Positions 9,118 through 17,150 of a stretch of DNA of 64,000 nucleotides are shown piece by piece. The notes under the pieces were generated by a model. The model worked only from the letters and a program-made list of their open reading frames with translations. It was not told the origin of the DNA and did no database searches. A program made the translations under genes and the position numbers. The stretch lies in assembly GCA_963733145.1 (NCBI GenBank), contig CAVTCJ010000016.1, forward strand, positions 28,713 to 92,712. The letters are read 5' to 3'. The stretch is from JAHIKV01 sp963733145 (lineage in GTDB: Bacteria; Planctomycetota; Planctomycetia; Pirellulales; Thermoguttaceae). The stretch's first letter is position 1. Each line of letters opens with the position of its first letter.

Positions 9118-10041
9118 CTACTCCCAGGGCGTCTGCAACCCAAGCTCGCACAGTTTCTTCTGGAACTCTTCCCGTTCCCGGTTATGTTTCAGCCCATCGG
9201 GGCCGGCGTGCAGCCAACCGAAACCCTCGGCCAGCCGGCGGGCAGCGGCCGGCCGGCCGCGGGAAACCTCGCGGAATATCGCCATCTCCAGTCGGGAAAA
9301 GGAGCGGGCCTCAAGACGATAGTCGAGAAACGCTTCCCACGCCAGCGGACACCACTTGGCGACGATCTCGTGCCCGATCGCCGTCGCGTAGCTGCGAATC
9401 TCCACCTGCGCCGACTCGTCCATGCGAAGCGAGAGGAAGTGCAGCAGGTTGTGCAGATCGATCTTCCAGTACGCCTCGGTGTAGGTCGAGAGCGGCAAAT
9501 CCTTGCGGGCCTGACCGCGGGAGACCTTCGCGTCGAGCCGCCGGCGATACGCCCGCCGGGCGAGCGCCTGCAATTCGGCCTCCTCCCGGGAAAGCTCGGC
9601 TCCGACGGCGGCGTCCAGAAATTGCCCGCACCCCTGGCGATTGAACGTCGATTGTTCGCGCCACTCGCCGGGCTGGGTGGCGTGAGAGGCGTCGATCGCC
9701 TCCGAGTAGCGGGTGGAATACTCGTTCACGTTCGCCGTGCGGTGGCGGATCCACTGCCGCCAGCAATCCATCGGCACGCGGACGTGGAGCTTGATCTCGC
9801 ACATCTCGAACGGCGTGGTGTGCCGGTGCCGCATCAAGTAGCGGATCAGGCCCCGGTCCTCGGAAACCCGCTTGGTGCCGGCGCCGTAAGAGATTCGCGC
9901 GGCCTGCACGATCGCCTCGTCCGAGCCCATGTAGTCGATCACACGGACGAAGCCGTCGTCGAGAATCTTCAGTGGAACGCCGAGAATGGCGTCCAACGCC
10001 TCGACTCTCGACCGGCCGTCCGTCGCATTGCTGTTGGTCAT
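9118..10041 (-). CDS. thyX: Flavin-dependent thymidylate synthase ThyX
   Basis: Makes dTMP from dUMP with methylene-tetrahydrofolate, FAD and NADPH. The ThyX motif RHRTANVNEYSTR is at about residues 99-111. The family region SYGAGTKRVSEDRGLIRYLMRHRHTTPFE precedes it, and the C-terminal EIRSYATAIG and CPLAWEAF segments follow. The ATG at 10041 is preferred because GAGG lies five bases upstream; the longer frame from 10080 has no such site. 307 residues is a normal length. It converges on nothing and reads into yjbQ. Confidence 0.93.
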   Translation of the reverse strand: MTNSNATDGRSRVEALDAILGVPLKILDDGFVRVIDYMGSDEAIVQAARISYGAGTKRVSEDRGLIRYLMRHRHTTPFEMCEIKLHVRVPMDCWRQWIRHRTANVNEYSTRYSEAIDASHATQPGEWREQSTFNRQGCGQFLDAAVGAELSREEAELQALARRAYRRRLDAKVSRGQARKDLPLSTYTEAYWKIDLHNLLHFLSLRMDESAQVEIRSYATAIGHEIVAKWCPLAWEAFLDYRLEARSFSRLEMAIFREVSRGRPAAARRLAEGFGWLHAGPDGLKHNREREEFQKKLCELGLQTPWE

Positions 10042-10404
10042 TTTCGCCTCAGTCCTCCGATTACTGAAGTGGGACAACACCTGGCAAAACGGCCCGGTCC
10101 GTCCGCGTTACGAAAACATGAATTGTACCCGACGTGGCCAGATGTGGAATCCGCCCAAGCCGGCAGATGTTGCGCCTGATACTGGCCACCTCGCGCCCGG
10201 TCGGCGTTCGTTCGCAAAGCCACATTTTTCGGCAGATTGCTTCCGGGATCCGAAGTCAACCAGCTTCCTGAATCCCAACGGGGGGCCTGGGGATTGGGAT
10301 ATGATTGTCCCATAGTTACGGAGTTCGATGGAGTTGCCTTTTGCCTGATGTGCCACAAATTCGCAACAGATTTCGGTGTCCGAATGAATTCGCGCGAGAC
10401 CCTG

Positions 10405-10433
10405 TTGACATAGAATGTCATTTAGCATATATT
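10405..10433 (+). promoter_or_regulatory. Promoter with internal perfect palindrome upstream of the PerR-like gene
   Basis: TTGACA (10405-10410), 17 bases, TATATT (10428-10433), which is close to consensus. A perfect inverted repeat TGACA-N5-TGTCA at 10406-10420 overlaps the -35 box and spacer and is a candidate operator for the regulator it drives. It does not resemble the standard Per or Fur box, so the assignment is inference. Confidence 0.6.
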
Positions 10434-10441
10434 GCTTTTTC

Positions 10442-10885
10442 GTGGACCCGAATTTTGCCCAGAGTATTGAGCGGTTGAAGAAACTCTGCCGCGATAGAGG
10501 GATTCCGCTCACCAATCAGCGGCGTACTGTGCTTGAAGTCCTATTGGAGCATACCGGCCACCCTACGGCGGATCAGGTCTACAATGCAGTCCGCGGCCTT
10601 ATCCCACAGATTTCAAAAAGAACGGTCTACCGAGTCCTCGAAACACTGGTAGACTTTGGGTTGGTCCGTCGCGTCCACCACGCGGGGGCAACCGTTCGTT
10701 TCGACGCAAGGATGCACCGCCACCACCATCTCATTTGCATTCGATGCAACCGAATCGTGGATTTCGACAGCCCCAGCTTGGACAATCTCGCCTTGCCCGA
10801 AGGTAAACCGCAGGGATTTTTGATTTCCGACTTTTCCGTTCAGTTCATGGGAACTTGCCCGGACTGCCGCAAAGCAACGAAGTAA
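10442..10885 (+). CDS. Fur-family regulator, PerR-like
   Basis: Winged-helix metal-dependent repressor. The DNA-binding half is LTNQRRTVLEVLLEHTGHPTADQVYNAVR and SKRTVYRVLETLVDFGLVRRVHH. The dimerisation half has the HRHHHLICIRCNRIVDF metal region and a CPDC near the C-terminus, giving the two CxxC structural zinc pairs. Placement 21 bases ahead of a catalase marks it as a peroxide-sensing PerR type rather than an iron Fur. The ATG at 10415 lies between the promoter boxes, so the GTG at 10442 is chosen; with a start point near 10440 the mRNA would be nearly leaderless. The call of PerR rather than Fur rests on context. Confidence 0.8.
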   Translation: MDPNFAQSIERLKKLCRDRGIPLTNQRRTVLEVLLEHTGHPTADQVYNAVRGLIPQISKRTVYRVLETLVDFGLVRRVHHAGATVRFDARMHRHHHLICIRCNRIVDFDSPSLDNLALPEGKPQGFLISDFSVQFMGTCPDCRKATK

Positions 10886-10906
10886 ACCATATACAGGAGA
10901 AAGAAC

Positions 10907-12368
10907 ATGAGTGATTCCAAAAAACTCACCACAAACGCCGGTGCTCCGGTTCCGGATAATCAGAACGTCATGACCGCCGGCCCGCGAGGTCCGCAACTGC
11001 TTCAGGACGTCTGGTATCTGGAAAAAATGGCCCATTTCGACCGTGAGGTCATTCCGGAACGGCGGATGCACGCCAAGGGCTCCGGGGCCTACGGCACCTT
11101 CACTGTGACCCATGACATCACCAAATACACTCGCGCCAAAATCTTTTCCGAGATCGGCAAGAAGACCGAGTTGTTCGCGCGTTTTTCCACAGTGGCCGGT
11201 GAACGCGGCGCCGCCGATGCCGAGCGCGACATCCGCGGCTTTGCGCTAAAGTTCTACACCGAAGAGGGCAACTGGGACCTCGTGGGCAATAACACGCCGG
11301 TCTTCTTTCTCCGCGACCCGCTCAAATTTTCGGACCTCAACCACGTCGTCCATCGCGACCCGCGCACCAACCTGCGCACGCGCCAAGAACAATTGGGACT
11401 TCTGGACGTCGCTGCCCGAGGCGCTGCATCAGGTGACCATCACGATGAGCGAGCGGGGCATTCCGTTGTCCTTCCGTCACATGAACGGCTATGGCAGTCA
11501 CACCTTCAGCTTCATCAACGCCAACAACGAACGGTACTGGTGCAAGTTCCACTTTAAGACGCAGCAGGGCATCAAGTGTCTGACCGATGCGGAAGCCGAG
11601 GCGGTGATCGGCCAATGCCGTGAGAGCAATCAACGCGACCTCTACTACTCCATCGAGAAAGGCGATTTTCCGCGATGGACCCTGTACGTCCAGATTATGG
11701 CCGAGCAACAGGCCGCCAAACACCCCTACAATCCTTTTGATCTCACCAAGGTTTGGTACAAAAAGGATTATCCCCTTATCGAGGTGGGGATTATGGAGCT
11801 TAACAAGAACCCGGAAAACTACTTTGCCGAGGTCGAGCAGTCGGCGTTTAATCCGGCCAATGTGGTGCCGGGCATCGGCTTCTCTCCCGACAAGATGCTC
11901 CAAGGAAGGCTCTTTTCCTACGGCGACACCCAGCGTTACCGGTTAGGGGTCAACCATCACCTAATCCCAGTGAATAAGGCCCGTTGCCCCTTCCACAGTT
12001 ATCACCGCGATGGCCAGATGCGGGTGGACGGCAACTACGGCTCCACGCTGGGCTATGAGCCCAACAGTTATGGTGAGTGGCAGGAACAGCCTGATTTCTC
12101 CGAGCCGCCTCTGGAACTGAGCGGGGCTGCGGCCCACTGGAACGCCCGCGAGGATGACAGCGATTACTATACCCAGCCGGGCAAGCTCTTTCACCTGATG
12201 AGCAAAGAGCAACGGGAAGTCCTGTTCGGCAACACCGCCCGCGCGATGGGCGACGCGCCGCGGGAGATCAAGATTCGCCACATCGGCAACTGCCTGAGGG
12301 CCGACCCTGATTACGGCAAGGGAGTGGCCGACGCACTGGGCATCCCGCTTAGCGAAGTGCCGGAATAG
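10907..12368 (+). pseudogene. katA: Monofunctional heme catalase with one frameshift
   Basis: Clade 3-type catalase that decomposes hydrogen peroxide. Catalytic His is in RRMHAKGSGAYGTF, catalytic Asn in VGNNTPVFFLRDP, and the proximal heme Tyr in RLFSYGDTQRYRLG. The first part is in frame 10907-11380 and the rest in the next frame to 12368. One extra C in the CGCACGCGCC stretch near 11380 explains the break; removing it gives NLRTAKNNWDFWTSLPEALHQ. The total then is about 487 codons, normal for the family. It is co-transcribed with the PerR-like gene. All catalytic residues are kept, so a sequence error is as likely as true inactivation. Confidence 0.88.
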
Positions 12369-12384
12369 GCATGCGCCGAGCCGT

Positions 12385-12467
12385 TGAAAAAAGGGGATGT
12401 TGAATAAGGGACTAGTCCAATCATTGGGAGTGCTTACTCTCGGAAATTGGAATTATCCCTTTTTTCT
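12385..12467. repeat. Long-arm inverted repeat after katA
   Basis: GAAAAAAGGGGAT and ATCCCTTTTTTC arms enclose about 55 bases. It may be a bidirectional terminator or a small repeat element. Confidence 0.5.
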
Positions 12468-12484
12468 ATCCCGGACCACTGGTC

Positions 12485-12910
12485 CTACCGCGCCCCCACG
12501 GGCTCCTCGATATGGACGTGGTACATCGCCCGCAGCCAGTTGGCGGTGTCGGTGTAGTTTTGGAACCGGGTGATCTTCCCGTTTCGCAAGGTCCAGAAGT
12601 GGGCGAACGGCGCTCTAAGCTCGTTGCCCGTGTCCTTCCCTCGACCCAGGAAGCATCCGGTTACAATCACCTGGTCCCCGGCGTCGAGATACTGATCGCA
12701 TTGCAGACGGAAGTTGTCGAGCCCGTCGCGGCAGGGCGCGAAGACTTCCTTGATGACGGCTGCGGGGCCGCGGTGTGTGCCGCAGACCTGAATCCCCTCC
12801 ACGTCGGGTTCGATCCATTCGATTTGTGGGTCGAAGGGCATGCTGGCAAAATCCCCATGAGCGAACGAATCGTAAAGCCCGCGGACCGTAGCAATGTTAT
12901 CCTGGCCCAT
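12485..12910 (-). CDS. SnoaL-like / NTF2-fold protein
   Basis: 141-residue cone-shaped alpha-beta-barrel protein. The family pattern is clear: VRGLYDSFAHGDFASM near the start, IEWIEPDVEG, FRLQCDQYLDAGDQVIVTGCFLGRGKDTG, and a C-terminal FAHFWTLRNGKITRFQNYTDTANWL. Members bind or isomerise small hydrophobic ligands, but the specific role is not predictable. AAGGAGAT sits seven bases before the ATG at 12910. It faces katA convergently. Confidence 0.85.
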   Translation of the reverse strand: MGQDNIATVRGLYDSFAHGDFASMPFDPQIEWIEPDVEGIQVCGTHRGPAAVIKEVFAPCRDGLDNFRLQCDQYLDAGDQVIVTGCFLGRGKDTGNELRAPFAHFWTLRNGKITRFQNYTDTANWLRAMYHVHIEEPVGAR

Positions 12911-13082
12911 GATCTATCTCCTTGAAATGTTTTCTACTTTCAACCGATGTTCTGGAACGTAATCGTGAACTCTCCAAAACAACACGGTGGAATTGTAGGC
13001 CGGCAACCGGCGTGGGCAAGATGTTCTTTATCGGCAGCTCCTACCAGCCAGAAGGGGCAAAAACGGGTCGGGGGCAAAAACG

Positions 13083-13150
13083 GGTCAGAACGATTATTGC
13101 CCCATCGGCGTGCGTTCTGGGAGTGAGAAATAGTTCTGCCCCCTTTTGGC
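13083..13150. repeat. Direct repeat, left copy (flanks the small membrane-protein gene)
   Basis: GTCAGAACGATTATTGCCCC...GGGAGTGAGAAATAGTTCTGCCCCCTTTTGGCGGT. It is about 80 percent identical by eye to 13602-13666, in the same orientation. Confidence 0.75.
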
Positions 13151-13281
13151 GGTCAGTAGAATTTGTCGTCCCCCCTTAACGGCACGTTTGACACTTGAAT
13201 GCCACATCCTATGTTTTACTGGATTGACTTCGTCTCATGAGACTAAAACCCAACCCAGATACACCAAATCTCGGTCCCGAC

Positions 13282-13584
13282 ATGAAGCGTATATTGCTCT
13301 TGAATGCGATTGTGCTCGTGTTCTTCTTCGCCGCTTGGTGCGTCCAGGACTATTTCGTAGTGAAATCTCCCCAATATCCCCAAAACTGCCATGACAGTGA
13401 ATGGACATTCCTGTTCATCCCGCTTCTGACTTTAGTGGCAAATCTCGTCGCACTACGAAAGCAGGGGGTGACACGGGCACTTCTTACGGCAATCGTTGCC
13501 TCGGTTGCTATCTGCGTGCTCTTCCTTGCAATGTTGATCTTTCCCGGGATGCCGTTTCATCTGAGCATCGGCGGGACGCTGTAA
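13282..13584 (+). CDS. Small hypothetical membrane protein between direct repeats
   Basis: About 100 residues with three predicted membrane helices: ILLLNAIVLVFFFAAWCVQDYF, WTFLFIPLLTLVANLVAL and ALLTAIVASVAICVLFLAML. I recognise no family. The start MKRILLLNAIV at 13282 gives a typical membrane N-terminus; an in-frame ATG at 13237 would add 15 polar residues. Neither has a clear ribosome binding site. The gene is bracketed by two copies of a 65-70 base direct repeat, so gene and flanks may have arrived together. Confidence 0.45.
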   Translation: MKRILLLNAIVLVFFFAAWCVQDYFVVKSPQYPQNCHDSEWTFLFIPLLTLVANLVALRKQGVTRALLTAIVASVAICVLFLAMLIFPGMPFHLSIGGTL

Positions 13585-13601
13585 ACCGGTGAAAAAGTGG
13601 T

Positions 13602-13666
13602 CAGAACTATTATTCCCCCACCGGCGCGCGTTCTGGGAGTGAAAAATAGTACCGACTCCTTTTCGC
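13602..13666. repeat. Direct repeat, right copy
   Basis: Second copy of the 13083-13150 sequence with scattered substitutions (GTCAGAACTATTATTCCCCC...AAATAGTACCGACTCCTTTTCGCGGT). Confidence 0.75.
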
Positions 13667-13669
13667 GGT

Positions 13670-14011
13670 TCAATCGGGACTGGTGGCGCGATACTTGATC
13701 ACGCGGACCTGTTCCAGCGTCACCAGACCTTCCACGACCATCTCGTCGATGTGCGGCAGCAGTTCGTCGATCTTCTGCCGGGCGTCGACGATCTCGATCA
13801 CGATGGGCAGATCCTCCGACAGTCGCAGGATTTTAGCGGTGTGCATGCGGCTGTGGGCGCCGAAGCCCATCGGCCCGCGGAGCACGGTGGCCCCGGCCAG
13901 ATGCAGTTCCCGGGCCTTGAGCACGATGGCCTCGTACAGCGGCCGGCCCTCCCAGCGGTCTGATTCGCCGATGAAAATGCGGAGCAGCCAGCCGTCTTCG
14001 GGAATCTTCAT
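13670..14011 (-). CDS. DUF190 family protein, fluoride-associated
   Basis: 113-residue ferredoxin-like (ACT/PII-like) fold protein of DUF190. Visible are LLRIFIGESDRWEGRPLYEAIVLKARELHLAGATVLRGPMGFG, HTAKILRLSEDLPIVIEIVD and the C-terminal MVVEGLVTLEQVRVIKY. DUF190 genes are commonly found beside crcB/fluc, and this one lies 145 bases downstream of crcB on the same strand. It is therefore probably a regulatory or accessory partner of fluoride export. The ATG at 14011 has AGGA eight bases upstream. Confidence 0.88.
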   Translation of the reverse strand: MKIPEDGWLLRIFIGESDRWEGRPLYEAIVLKARELHLAGATVLRGPMGFGAHSRMHTAKILRLSEDLPIVIEIVDARQKIDELLPHIDEMVVEGLVTLEQVRVIKYRATSPD

Positions 14012-14062
14012 GGTTCGCGTCCTTTAGGGATTGGAGAAAAACAACGCGTGCAATTCCCACTT

Positions 14063-14115
14063 GTGGTGCAGGCGTCTCGCCTGCCCAACTGCTGCAGGCG
14101 AGACGCCTGCACCAC
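14063..14115. repeat. Perfect 22-base inverted repeat between crcB and DUF190
   Basis: GTGGTGCAGGCGTCTCGCCTGC and its exact complement are separated by nine bases. The hairpin could attenuate transcription from crcB into the DUF190 gene. Confidence 0.85.
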
Positions 14116-14155
14116 AATAAACATAGCAACATGTTCGTCTACGGTTACTTGCGTT

Positions 14156-14539
14156 TCAGGAGCCGTAGATTGCCATTGCCAGCCGTGCGCCCCCCCAGGC
14201 CCCCAGCAGTCCCAGGCCGTTGCTCAACAACAAGTTGAGCGCCGCCAGGCCGAATTGACCGTCGTTGGCCAGCGAGATTGTCTCGAACCCGAACGTCGAA
14301 AAGGTGGTGAAACCGCCGAGCAACCCGAGCAGGATGGCCAGGCGATACTCGTCGCGGATCAGCACGGGGCCGGTGAACAACGACGCCAGAAACCCGATGG
14401 CCACGCAGCCGGCGACGTTGACGGCCAGCGTGCCGGCGGGGAAATCGCTGTCGGTCAAGCGTTGCGCCCAACCGGCAACCCCGTAGCGGAGCAGGCAGCC
14501 CAACCCGCCCGCGATGAAAATGAGCGAAAGTCGAAACAT
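14156..14539 (-). CDS. crcB: Fluoride ion channel CrcB/Fluc
   Basis: 127-residue, four-helix membrane protein that exports fluoride as an antiparallel dimer. Motifs: GGLGCLLRYGVAGW at the start, GTLAVNVAGCVAIGFLASLF with the conserved Asn, the GGFTTFSTFGFET signature (FTTFSTF) carrying the pore-lining residues, and a last helix of small residues. A full-length single-gene Fluc usually works as a homodimer. The fluoride riboswitch at 14611-14668 lies about 70 bases upstream and is the likely control. Confidence 0.95.
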   Translation of the reverse strand: MFRLSLIFIAGGLGCLLRYGVAGWAQRLTDSDFPAGTLAVNVAGCVAIGFLASLFTGPVLIRDEYRLAILLGLLGGFTTFSTFGFETISLANDGQFGLAALNLLLSNGLGLLGAWGGARLAMAIYGS

Positions 14540-14610
14540 GGCGCCGCCGTCCTCTACCAGCCCGCGGTCCTATCGTTTCCGGTCGGCCTCGGCTGGATCG
14601 CGGGCCCACC

Positions 14611-14668
14611 AGGGTACCGATAGGGGTCATCAGGCCACCGGGCCGGTTGAAGGCGGACTCCATCACCT
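14611..14668 (-). promoter_or_regulatory. Fluoride riboswitch (crcB RNA motif)
   Basis: Read on the minus strand, the stretch begins GGTGATGGAGTCCGCC (14667-14652), continues AACCGGCCCGGTGGC and ends CTGATGACCCCTATCGG. These match the crcB motif's conserved GGNGATGGNGTNCGCC, AACCG and CTGATGRCNCCTA elements in the right order and spacing. It sits in the crcB leader just after a plausible promoter, so fluoride binding should switch crcB on. Confidence 0.9.
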
Positions 14669-14675
14669 GTCCAAA

Positions 14676-14705
14676 TTATTATCGGCATTTGGCCGCCGGA
14701 TTCAA
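14676..14705 (-). promoter_or_regulatory. Candidate promoter for the fluoride riboswitch leader
   Basis: On the minus strand TTGAAT (14705-14700) and TAATAA (14681-14676) are 18 bases apart. The start point would fall just before the riboswitch's first conserved base. Confidence 0.5.
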
Positions 14706-14778
14706 GCCGGTTTTTTGCCGACGGTCGCTCCCCTTTTCGAGATGCAGCCGGATGGCAAGCGCGATTTTCGCAGGTCGT

Positions 14779-15786
14779 TCAGCGCCCGGTCACTCGCTCC
14801 AGCGATTCGGGATACCTGGCGCCGTGTATTGTGATCTGCGAAGCGGCCTCGTCGATCTCGCGGAGATCGTCCGGCGTAAGTTCGACCGCGACGGCCCCCA
14901 TGTTCTCTTCCAGACGATGCAACTTCGTGGTGCCGGGAATGGGAACGATCCACGGCTTCTGGGCCAGCAGCCAGGCCAGCGCGATCTGGGCGGGCGTCGC
15001 CTCTTTTCGCTTTGCCACGCTGCCGAGCAGATCGACCAGGGCCTGATTCGCCTTCAATGCCTCCGGCGTGAAACGGGGCAGATTGCCGCGGAAGTCGCCG
15101 TCGTCGAACTTCGTGTTTTCGTCGATCTTGCCGGTGAGAAAGCCCCGGCCCAGCGGACTGTACGGCACCAGCCCGATGCCCAGTTCCTCCAGCGCCGGGA
15201 TGACTTCCTTCTCGGGCGTTCGCATCCACAGCGAGTATTCGTTCTGCAGCGCGGCCACCGGCTGGACGGCGTGGGCGCGGCGGATGGTTTGCACACCGGC
15301 TTCGGACAGGCCGAAGTATCTGGCTTTGCCCTGCCCGATCAGTTCCTTGACCGTTCCCGCCACGTCCTCGATCGGCACGTCCGGGTCAACGCGGTGCTGA
15401 TAGAGCAGGTCGATCGTTTCGATCTTGAGCCGCTTGAGCGAGCCCTCGACGGCCTGCTTGATGTGCTCCGGCCGGCTATTCAGTGCCGGCTTGCCCTTCG
15501 TACCGCGGGGATCGAGGCCGGGGCTGACATCGAACCCGAACTTGGTGGCGATCAGTACTCGCCCGCGGACCGGGGCCAGCGCCTCGCCGACCAGTTCTTC
15601 GTTCCAGAAGGGGCCATAGACCTCGGCCGTGTCGAACAGCGTGACGCCGCGTTCCACGGCGGTCCGGATAACGGCGATCATCTCCGATGTGTCTTTTGGC
15701 GGGCCGTAGGCGAAACTCATTCCCATGCAGCCCAGCCCGAGCGCCGACACCTCCAAGCCGCTTCTTCCGAGTTCGCGTTTTTGCAT
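14779..15786 (-). CDS. Aldo/keto reductase (YakC/AKR13-like)
   Basis: NADPH-dependent TIM-barrel oxidoreductase of about 335 residues. The start is LGRSGLEVSALGLGCMGMSFAYG. The catalytic tetrad elements are FDTAEVYGPFWNEELVGEAL (Asp, Tyr), IATKFGF (Lys) and LLYQHRVDPDVPIEDV (His). The cofactor segment is VPIPGTTKLHRLEENMGA. The closest resemblance is to general aldo/keto reductases that act on a wide range of aldehydes. The ATG at 15786 has GGAG upstream; the longer frame to 15834 lacks support. The gene is separate from the Tat-type AKR at 18531-19577. Confidence 0.9.
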   Translation of the reverse strand: MQKRELGRSGLEVSALGLGCMGMSFAYGPPKDTSEMIAVIRTAVERGVTLFDTAEVYGPFWNEELVGEALAPVRGRVLIATKFGFDVSPGLDPRGTKGKPALNSRPEHIKQAVEGSLKRLKIETIDLLYQHRVDPDVPIEDVAGTVKELIGQGKARYFGLSEAGVQTIRRAHAVQPVAALQNEYSLWMRTPEKEVIPALEELGIGLVPYSPLGRGFLTGKIDENTKFDDGDFRGNLPRFTPEALKANQALVDLLGSVAKRKEATPAQIALAWLLAQKPWIVPIPGTTKLHRLEENMGAVAVELTPDDLREIDEAASQITIHGARYPESLERVTGR

Positions 15787-15836
15787 TGTGTTCTCCTTGG
15801 GGATTCTAGGGCTACGCAATCGTTCACATGGCAACC

Positions 15837-15913
15837 GTCATTCTGAGCGCAGCGAAGAATCTTGGCGGGGCCGCGATTCCGTAAGAGATTCTTAGCTACA
15901 CTCAGAATGACGG
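15837..15913. repeat. Inverted repeat GTCATTCTGAG...CTCAGAATGAC
   Basis: Arms GTCATTCTGAGCGCAGCGAAGAATCT and AGATTCTTAGCTACACTCAGAATGAC enclose a short loop. This is a common intergenic repeat word in many bacterial genomes. Confidence 0.75.
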
Positions 15914-16308
15914 TGTTTCCCGTCCCGTGAACGGTTGAGGGGGATACTGTTAAGGTTGCTTTCCGACCTGCCGAATGTCTCTCAAAAGGGATATCCTTGG
16001 ACCGCCCATCAAATCAAAGTGAATTATTACCGGCAGGTCAATCGAAAGCAAAACGCCCGACAGCCGAACTCTCGGCAGCGGGCGATAATTAGTCGGCTGC
16101 GAATCTCCCCTATTTCATCTAAGGCTGAGGCGTGAAAGAAGACGGGACATCGTACGTTCGCATATAGCCCATCCTTGGTTCACTCGCCTTCTGGGAGGGG
16201 GGGCCGGCGGTGAGGGCATCGTGCCGTGGTCCTCCTATTTTGTCTCTATCAAAACGGAAATTATTGAGTCGCCGAAATAATTGGCGTGAGTCCTTTCCGG
16301 GATGGCAA
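15914..16308. other. Intergenic stretch with no recognisable gene
   Basis: About 395 bases without a convincing frame, RNA or strong hairpin. It is probably decayed sequence downstream of the RND relic. Confidence 0.5.
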
Positions 16309-17150
16309 TTACTGCCAAGCGAACCGGTAGTAGTCTGGCAGTGCAAGTTCCACACGGGATTTTTTCGCCGACTCCTCACAGAGCGCACGTATCCGTTGCG
16401 GGGATAATCCCGTCGCGGGATTGGCGCTAATTTCCACTACCGCGGCGAGGTCAAGCCGTTCAAGAGCGGCGGGGATCCTCTTTTCGCGCACGGTGACAAA
16501 TGGGGATAGCGGAGTCATTTCTCCGTTAGCGTTGCGGACTTTTAGCTTTCCGACTTCCGCCGCCGCCTTCGACCTATTGCCCGCGCTGCCCGGCGCGTCC
16601 ATATAGGCCTTGATCCGGTCTAGAATGTCTTTGACCGACACACCCATCGCGCTCGCCTTGGCGTGGTCGACATCGAAGAACAGCGACGGGTGTAGGGCCA
16701 AATCTGGGGTCGCTTGCAGGTGGGCGAGCATCTTGCTTTCCCGCAGCCGTGCGATGAGTTTCTCCGCCCACTGCCTCACCTTGGCCTGTTCGGGACCGTA
16801 AACGAAAAAGTCTATCGCGGGGGGCGACGGCTTCTCCGCGGTGTCCGCAGACTGCTTCCGTACCGTCACGCCGGATTTCTTCACTTCGTCCGGCAGCACC
16901 GGCAGTGCGAGGTTCACCCGGTTCTCGACCAGCGACCGGGCCAGCTCAAGATCGGCACCCCTGCGGAGAATGACGTGCAGTTCGTATTTTCCGTCGTTGG
17001 TCGATCGCGACCGAATATGCACCATGTCTTCCACGCCATTGACCTGCTGCTCGATCGGCGCCGCAACGGCATCGACCACGACTTGCGCACTCGCGCCGGG
17101 ATAAGTCGCCTCGACGGTGATGGTCGGCAGGCCCGGCTTGCGGGGTTCTG
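16309..17150 (-). pseudogene. RND efflux permease relic with internal deletion
   Basis: The open part reads LPTITVEATYPGASAQVVVDAVAAPIEQQVNGVEDM and VNLALPVLPDEVKKSGVTVRKQS, the PN1 porter subdomain of an AcrB/HAE1 pump. It then jumps to a segment like the PC1/PC2 porter (DVDHAKASAMGVSVKDIL, GKLKVRNANGEMTPLSPFVTVRE) and stops at YYRFAWQ, where TM8 would follow. All membrane helices are missing and the N-terminal helix is replaced by the upstream FecR relic. A deletion of roughly 500 residues has thus kept the frame. It cannot function as a pump; a soluble porter-domain protein is conceivable but unlikely. Confidence 0.7.

Noticed and set aside
9082..10179. Plus-strand frame opposite thyX and its leader
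   Set aside because: ThyX on the minus strand has the full motif set; the plus frame is a high-GC shadow.
10415..10441. ATG at 10415 as the regulator start
   Set aside because: It lies between the -35 and -10 boxes of a near-consensus promoter, so it would not be in the mRNA.
12385..12467. Simple rho-independent terminator of katA
   Set aside because: The loop is about 55 bases and stem imperfect, so efficient termination is doubtful; kept only as a repeat.
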